Shown here in pieces: positions 57,180 through 64,000 of a stretch of 64,000 nucleotides of DNA (positions within the stretch are counted from its first letter, which is position 1; the number at the start of each line of letters is the position of its first letter). The translations under genes and the position numbers were made by a program. The notes under the pieces are model-generated. The model did no database searches and was not told the origin of the DNA. It worked only from the letters and a program-made list of their open reading frames with translations. This DNA comes from Okapia johnstoni (Eukaryota > Chordata > Mammalia > Artiodactyla > Giraffidae), in contig CM044317.1 in the NCBI GenBank assembly GCA_024291935.2, positions 58,022,730 through 58,086,729 on the forward strand. Direction: 5' to 3'.

Positions 57180-57855
57180 GTGTTGTTCTGGCACATCATA
57201 AGTTACTTGGAAATAGTTTGATCCTTTCAAGACTTTCTTTTAAGCTTAAAAGGACAAGAACAGGTTTTAGTCTAAGGCCCCACAACTGGGACAATACCCT
57301 TCTGAGTACAGTGCCCCACTGATTATAAGATTTTCAACTCTGGTTGGTGGGAAAGGGCTCCATTCCCTGTCCTTTGTGACCTCTAGAGATTGTTCCCTCT
57401 AATCCTTTTGTATAATTCTTTCCCTGGCCTCATGTAGTTCCCTCGTATGCATCCACTGATCAGTATACATCTGAAAACTCAAAGGAGTTCTGTAGAACTC
57501 CAGCATTCTCTGTGTAGCTCTCTTCTCCAATATTCCACTCTGTGAATTCTAGCTTCACTAGTCTCCCTGGGATCCCAACACCATCTTCTCTATTAAGGAA
57601 TACTGCTGGGGTCCACCAATATTCCCTTTCCCAATGCTATGGCCTGAAATTCTCTCCAGGCAGTAAGCTGGGGGCAATCCTCATTCCCTGCCCCCCACAC
57701 CCCACAAATCACTATCATGTACTGCCTGCTGTCCAATGGCTGAAAATCATTTGGTTCAAACACTTGGTCAGGTTTTTCACTTGATTCCAAACCCCAATTT
57801 TAGTGTGCATTTTCTGGAATTCCTGGAATCACAGATGTTAGTTCTTAGGTGGGCT
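57180..57855. other. Intergenic, no recognised gene
   Basis: No feature recognised. Confidence 0.4.
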
Positions 57856-57859
57856 TTTT

Positions 57860-57975
57860 AGAAATCATCCAAGTCCATACCTCCCATTTACCAGGGAAGA
57901 AACTGAGGTGAGAGAAGGGAGCCACCCAAGTTTGCGGCAGACTCTGAACTGGGCCAGGTCTCCTGACTTCTGATG
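57860..57975 (-). repeat. MIR SINE fragment
   Basis: Antisense: CCATTTACCAGGGAAGAAAC, TGAGGTGAGAGAAGGGAGCC. A weaker MIR-like stretch recurs at 58320-58440. Confidence 0.6.
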
Positions 57976-57999
57976 GAAGTTGTTTTCAAAGAAGTAAGC

Positions 58000-59970
58000 T
58001 CGTGGGAGAAAAGGAAAAAACTAGCTTCAAATAAAGGCTTCTTTGTGTCAAAGAGAAAGTAGAGTCAGGTTGCTCTCAGTGTCTCACTATCTTCCTCATT
58101 TCAACATCTGCTGTTTTTTGTGCCTTCAGTGTTGGCCCCTTACCACAGTTTCTATGTTGATAATGTAGAGGCTTCAGTTCCCTCCAGATGTTCTCTATCG
58201 AGTCAGTCTCCTAGAATAATTGAAGGATATTATTATGGAATCTCAGAACCAGGAAGAGGAAGAGGAAGACGCAGAGAGTGGAAACCTCATACCCCAAAGA
58301 CTTCCCAAGAGAGCCTGAAGATCATCTGAGCCAAAATACCATCTTATAAACAAGGAAACGGAAACAGACAGGTTCACTGGTTCACCCAGACAGGGCTAAG
58401 GTCTTGGTTTTGCACTCAAGATGCCCACCTCTGAAAAATTATGTGCTTAAGTGTGAAATAGTCGGCTCTTAATGATGTTGAATTTTAATATCCATTCAGC
58501 TCACTACATCATTTACCCACAAGAACTTCTCCAAACCCTGCTGGAATTTTGTATCATAAACTTTTCCAAGTCTTTTTGTCCATGTTTTCAGAGCCCTTAT
58601 AGTAATCTGTTTTACTTGTTCATCCATGCAGCAGAGTAAAATTCCCAACAGGGACCTGAGTTCACTACGAGAGGAAGTTTTTGGAAAGGCAGGCAAGTGT
58701 CAGAGAGAAAGAGGAGGAAGAAGGAAGGAAACAATGAAAGCAATAGCCCATTTTTCAGGTCACTTAGAAAGCCTCCAGTTGGACACTGAGCAGATTAGTA
58801 GCTGTTTTTCTTTGCTTTTAGTACTTTTACAGGAAATGCCCCCTCCCCATTTACTTGAACACAATACTAAGCACACACTTCTCTGCTCGTAAATAATCAG
58901 GCCGTTCCAGGTTTTGATACATGAGGCAACCTTGGCTTTGCCTTGTTGATTAGTCATCACAATGGGACCTTTCACTGCAGGACCACATGGTTCCGGGCAA
59001 CGTGACCTAAGATCTGGCAAAGGCTCCAGGCAGCACAAAGGAACGGAACTTGTCTTTGTGCTGTGAGTGCAGCATCGGTGTTTGGAGTTACTTACAATTG
59101 CTCCTTGGTTCAAAGCTTGAGCAACGATCTGAGCCACTCAACTGTACTTTTTCACCTCTCTTCTAGCAGTTCCTCAGTGGCCAGAGTTAAGCCAGGCTTC
59201 TGAGCAAAGGAGGAGATGGGGCCAGAGCAAAGTCCTGGGGAAACACACAATATGTGCATATAAAGATATGTTACAATGGTCAATAAACCATCCCTTTGTT
59301 CCATACCTTGGTAATTATTTTAACTTCTTTTGTAAACTCATACATTTTCAGAAATTGTTGAATTAAGCAGAGTCTGAAAGTGGAGCATTTTCCACATAAA
59401 TAAAACCATGGGAAAATGAAATTGTTTCCTCCAGAGGAACCTCATGGCAAAGTATACCTTGTATCCAACTAAAGGAAGAACTATTTCAACTACCATCTTT
59501 AAGGCAGATTCACTGGATGTTATTTAATACTCCCACACTGCCTGTACAGCCTGAGGTGGTGCCTCTCGAGACTTTTTATCCAGCCCATAGGAAAAGGCTT
59601 CAGTTTTGGCAGGAGGGAGGCAACAGGGTACAGCAGGGCTGGAGTGCTTTCTCCATTGATTGGTCTTTGCCTCTTCGTGAGGAGAATAGAATGCTCCCCA
59701 GACCTTTTAAGACAGCAACCCCAGAATATGGGAAGGTCTTAATGTGCTTTCCAAACCATAAATAATTCCTTACATTCAGCACAGTTTGGGGGGGTAGGGG
59801 GGCTAATTAAAAATGGTACTCATCATATGGAGTCTAATAAACTATGTGTACTCTGGACACACTGTTATTCTCAATTATCAGTTTTGCCAAGGACCAGTTT
59901 CCAAGAAAATCTAGAAGGCTATGAGAATATAAATGATAAGATAAACAGTATTTATCAAATCCTTACTTTA
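58000..59970. other. Intergenic, no recognised gene
   Basis: Open frames of 60-125 codons occur on both strands; none resembles a known protein. Confidence 0.4.
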
Positions 59971-59974
59971 TTCT

Positions 59975-60165
59975 CAGCTCTTTACACATGCAATATCTCA
60001 TTTAATGTTGAAAACAATGCCATGAGGAGGGGACCAGCATATCCCCTATCTTCCAGAGGAGGAAACGGGCTCAGAGAGGTTAAGGAAGTGGCCCAAGATC
60101 ACAGGACCAAGAGCCAAGATTCAAACTCAGGAAACACAGACCCACAGGCCATGCACTTATGCACC
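59975..60165 (-). repeat. MIR SINE
   Basis: Antisense: CACATGCAATATCTCATTTA, then CAGAGAGGTTAAGGAAGTGG and TTCAAACTCAGGAAACACAG. Confidence 0.78.
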
Positions 60166-60169
60166 AGCT

Positions 60170-62955
60170 ATTGTGGGTATAGTCAGGGAACAGGAGCAGG
60201 AGATAGAAAAAGAAGAGGCATGGGGGATGGGTTTGTACTGAAGGTGAGGCTTGGATAACATTCCCTGTGCATCTCCCAAAGCCAGAATGGAGAATTCCAC
60301 TACACTTCTACAGACTGAAAAAATGCAGAGAAAATTAAAAGACAAAAACCCGCTCAAAAGGAGGGGAGAGAAGAGTGTTGATGGCAACGTATCAGTGAGA
60401 TAGATGCTGTGGTTTATGCTCTTTGTCTTTTCTCTCTGGCTCCCCTAGCAACAGTGAAGTAATATCAATGTTAACGCAAGTAACGTGCTGACTTAACTGT
60501 TCCTCCAGGCAGCATCACTGCTAAACAGAAATGCACGCTGATTTCTGCTCCGTTAAGCAAGGGAAACATCATCAGAGTCTGCCCGGTGGAAAAAAGACAA
60601 AAAGCAGACAGAAAGATGTTTAAATTTGAAGGTTATGTAAGAAGAGAGAAGAAAGAACAAGTTGTAAAATTTTTTTTTTTTAATACTAAGCTACTGACAA
60701 AATCCTAACACTCACCAACACAGAGAGCAAAGGAAGTAAAGGTGGGGCACTGAGCCTGTTTTGCCACAGCATGTTGCTGCTGCCACATTTTTCTAGAGTG
60801 TCTGAAAATATCAGGCTTTAAAATACATATGCATTATTTTTTGAGACATGTGTGTCTATAGCCTCAGGGTTAAGAAACAAACAACTCTGTTGCCATGAGC
60901 TCATACTATAGTCGGTGTAAATTGTTTCCCCTCCTTATGTATAATGTTTCTAATTAGGACTATTATGGAGGATGAGCCTTGTGGGCTGTTGAATTGGCTC
61001 TTTGTGCTAAGTGCAAACAGAGGGCTCTGTACCGGCCTGTGCTCGCTGACCTGCTTCTTAGAGGCCTCACTAGATGGGAAGGGTGACCCCCGACCCCGCT
61101 CCGGATGTCCCATATTGAGAAACACCCAAGGGGAGTGTGCTTTCACCCCCTCACCACACCTGTCATTAAAAAAAAGACGTCTTTCCAAGATACATGAATA
61201 GATAATGATGGGTTTCTAGTCTGCCATTTTACTCCAGTAAGACCTTTATGTTATGATGTGATTTATGTTATGACTCCTACTCATTTTGTGCAAACCATAG
61301 GATTTAAGCTAGGTTAAGTAGTTCAAAATGAAGTCACAATGGCCAATGTGAGCTTGACGGAAGGATAGTGTCAAGACCCTAGGGTATAACTTTTACGCCG
61401 CTGGCAGACTCCTTAAAAAGAGGCCACTGAGCCTGTAGAATCGAAGCCTCTTCACTGGAAGACCGGCTTCCACAACGCTGAGAGCCTTGTGGGGCAAGCT
61501 ACCCAAGGCTCTGTCCGAGCCGAGGGCGACTTCTTCCCACTCTCGCTTATCATGGACCTGCTCCCGGGCAGGGGACCACTGCTCCTGCTGCCATGCCTCC
61601 TTCCAGGACTTCTCCTTGGAATTACCCCCTTTTCTGTTTTCCTTCCTTTGACAAACCTGTGTTACGGGCCAATTGTGTACAAGAAACCGAGTGACTTGTG
61701 AATTGAATGGCTATGTTTCTTATATCTCCAATCCTGGGATTCTTACCTGGCCTCACTGCTGAGCACTTCAACAAACACTTTAATTGTAAGAGTCCAACCT
61801 GAGTTCACTTCTCTAAGTGGGAACTATGTACCTAAAAGGAGTAAGGTGAACAGTAAACACTGGCTCCTCACTCTGCATTGAAAACTATGGGAATGTCCTA
61901 CTTTGCTGTCTGTGGATTGAGAGTGAGTCAAGCTTCCACTCCCTGCTGCACTGAGGCCTTGGAGAGAGGCTCTGACACGGAGAGCATGGCTATTCCTGCT
62001 CTGTGTGTCTCTGTGCAGGTCAGAGACACTGGAGAAATCAGTCCTCAGCCACCCGAGGAGCAGGTTGTGAGCAAGTGATTTCCTTCCATAGATCAGCCTC
62101 CCTCATCTTTTTAAGAACTACTCAGTGATGCCAGGCCCTGTGCCCTTCCTGGGTCTGGCTGTGGTGGGAGAGGCAGAAACACAGTGTTGACTTGTCTCAG
62201 AAATCTCTACAACCTTGCTCTCGGAAGACCAGGTAAAGATCCGTTGTTGATCTAAAAAAATTTTCAAAATTTTCCATTGTAAAACCTGGAGACACCACAG
62301 TACCCAGCAGGTGTCAGGATTTCACAGAGGGCAGAGGCTGGTCCTGAAAATCTTCCCCCAGGGGATTCTGATCAACTCAGATGGGGTGAAGGTAGAGGTC
62401 TTAGGCCGGCTTCCCATGTCCCAGGCCACTTGTATCACTGCCTTGTCCAGGCTGTGGAGTCAGAAGAGCCCAGCCCCCAGAGAAAAAGCCACTCTGGAAG
62501 GAGCCCAAGATGGGGCCTGCGAGCCTGCCACTGCCAGAAAAAAAACCCTGTTATGGAGGCCCCAAGGCAAGCCTCAGACAACAGGCAGATCCCTCTGCCC
62601 ACTTGGCCATTGGCAGCTCCCTGGGGACTGGAAATGGAACAGGGCAGTAGGGCCCCGGAGCCAGCAGGACATGGGGTTGTGGATAGTCTGGCTGCAAATC
62701 AGGCCGAGGAGGCAGTAGGGGATTGCTGCTCTGAACCACAGAGGTCCTCGTGCCTTATGCCTGGTGGTTTCCCAAGGCCCATCTGGATGCCCTACCCGTG
62801 ACCTAGTTTTCTACCTAAGCTGAAATATGAAAAACAAGTATAGCATAGAGATTTCACTAAGCAAACTTGCTCCATTTTAAAGAACTGCCATTTTTCTGGT
62901 ACCATGTCCTTCCTATATTTTTGGTAGAAGAAAGATACTTCTTTTAAGAAACAGA
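60170..62955. other. Intergenic, with one hydrophobic short ORF
   Basis: Mostly unrecognised. A T run lies at 60669-60682. A 50-codon ATG frame at 61552-61701 encodes a leader-like hydrophobic peptide. A 135-codon frame lies at 62311-62718. Neither has homology that I can name, so neither is called as a gene. Confidence 0.35.
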
Positions 62956-62960
62956 TTGGG

Positions 62961-63256
62961 GGCTTCTCTGGTGGTCCAGTGGTTAAGAATCTGCCTTGCA
63001 ATGCAAGGGACACAGGTTCAATCCCTGGTCCGGGAAGATCCCACATGCCATGGAGCAGTTAAGCCTGTGTGCCATAACTACTGAAGCCCAAGCGTGCTAT
63101 AGCCTGTGCTCTCCAACAAGAGAAGCCACTGCAATGAAAAGCCTGTGCACTACCACTGGAGAGTAGCTCCCACTTTCTGCAACTAGAGAAAGCCTGTTCG
63201 CAGCATCAAAGACCCAGTGTAGCCAATAAATAAATAAATTCTATTTTTTAAAAAAG
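62961..63256 (+). mobile_element. CHR-type SINE, long variant
   Basis: Sense: GGCTTCTCTGGTGGTCCAGT to AATAAATAAATAAATT. AGATTGGG flanks it at 62953-62960 and 63257-63264. Confidence 0.9.
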
Positions 63257-63354
63257 AGATTGGGTAATACACTAGAGGATAACATTTTTGGTTTTGCTTT
63301 TTCATATTCCTATTTATCAAAATAAAATATGACAGTACTATGTTTTTCCTCCAC

Positions 63355-63356
<2 letters not shown>

Positions 63357-63389
<33 letters not shown>
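63357..63389. repeat. (TG)n microsatellite
   Basis: About 16 uninterrupted TG units, likely length-polymorphic. Confidence 0.97.
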
Positions 63390-63391
<2 letters not shown>

Positions 63392-63394
63392 TAG

Positions 63395-63935
63395 ATTAAA
63401 GATGGTCACAAATTCTTTGGTACTTCTCCCACTAAGAGGTGTATCTAATTTGCTTCCCTTGGGATGTGGGAGGGCCTTAGTGACTTGCTCGGCTAAAAAT
63501 GTATATAAAGTAATAAACTTACTTTATAAAAATATAGTCAATGTGACATTCAAGAACTTCTGAAGCAAAGTCATAGGAAGCCTTGTAGCTTCTTTCTGAG
63601 CCTCTTGGTACCCAACTGCCATGCTATTAGGAACCCCAAGCCCCCATAAGAAAAGGCCCAGAGAGAGAGGAATCAACGCCTCAGCCAATAGCACTGGGTG
63701 AGCTCGTAGCTTATAGCCAGCACCAACTTGCCCAGAATTGAGTGAACCCTTCTGAAAGTGGACCCCACGGCTCCAATGGAACTGCTACAGCTGATACCAC
63801 ATGGAGCGAAGATGAGTCCTCACCAAGCCCTGCCCAAATTACAGGTTTGTGAGGGAAATAAATGATTTTTGTTGTTTTAAGCCACTGAGTTTGAGAATGA
63901 GTTCATTACACAGAAACAGGTAACTAGAACAGCTT
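63395..63935 (+). mobile_element. MLT1-type MaLR LTR
   Basis: Sense LTR: CCAGCACCAACTTGCCCAGA in the middle, then ATTACAGGTTTGTGAGGGAA, TTGTTGTTTTAAGCCACTGA and AACAGGTAACTAGAACAGC at the 3' end. Solo LTR. Confidence 0.78.
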
Positions 63936-64000
63936 GTTTGTTTAAATGGTTTGTGAAATTCAGCAGTCAGAGACTCACATTGTTTATCTAACATCCGTAT

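Noticed and set aside
62311..62801. 135- and 123-codon overlapping frames
   Set aside because: Two frames over the same GC-richer DNA with no recognisable domains; likely chance.
1..64000. A new defence, CRISPR, phage or operon-type system
   Set aside because: The window is mammalian intergenic and intronic DNA. No arrays of spaced repeats, clustered same-strand genes or integrase-like genes were seen beyond retroelement ORFs.

Overview
The window is ruminant nuclear DNA, almost certainly from a bovid such as Bos. The evidence is the set of lineage-specific repeats: BovB (RTE-type LINE) fragments, Bov-tA and Bov-A2 SINEs, CHR-type tRNA-Glu SINEs and bovine-type L1 3' ends. These lie over older mammalian repeats (MIR, L2, MLT1 LTRs, hAT elements). 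I see no bacterial operons, CRISPR arrays, rRNA genes or tRNA genes.

The only protein-coding gene I can support is the 5' part of SLC22A16 (CT2/OCT6-type organic cation and carnitine transporter) on the minus strand. Exon 1 (9220-9272 coding) lies in a CpG island at about 8880-9650. Exon 2 is 4429-4908 and exon 3 is 214-331. All three have consensus splice sites and compatible phases, and together they encode residues 1-217 without a break. The remaining exons must lie beyond the left edge. Intron 2 holds an old L1 broken by a hAT element, a Bov SINE and a BovB fragment. Intron 1 holds two Bov-tA SINEs and a cluster of MIRs.

From about 9.8 kb to 64 kb I find no exon of any gene. In human the neighbour upstream of SLC22A16 is CDK19, so this is probably the intergenic interval between them. 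It is a layered repeat landscape: a 5'-truncated L1 with a perfect 14-bp target duplication (11367-13210), a BovB with a 5' inversion (30730-31290), a nest of Bov-A2 in Bov-tA in L1 in older L1 (26.2-28.6 kb), L2 remnants at 35.3-36.1 and 50.8-51.7 kb, MLT1 LTRs at 23.1, 38.8, 49.6 and 63.4 kb, and another L1 at 55.3-56.8 kb.

The most unusual observation is a 118-bp piece of the SLC22A16 promoter CpG island (9605-9722) that reappears 1,339 bp away at 10944-11061. It differs at 3 of 118 positions, sits inside an old L1, and is bracketed by a 12-bp direct repeat of the target. It has neither a poly-A tail nor an L1-type cleavage site, so it looks like a templated insertion. Two CTCF-like motifs (8911, 40233), a head-to-head SINE pair and several small tandem duplications are also listed. 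I found no new multi-gene biological system here.
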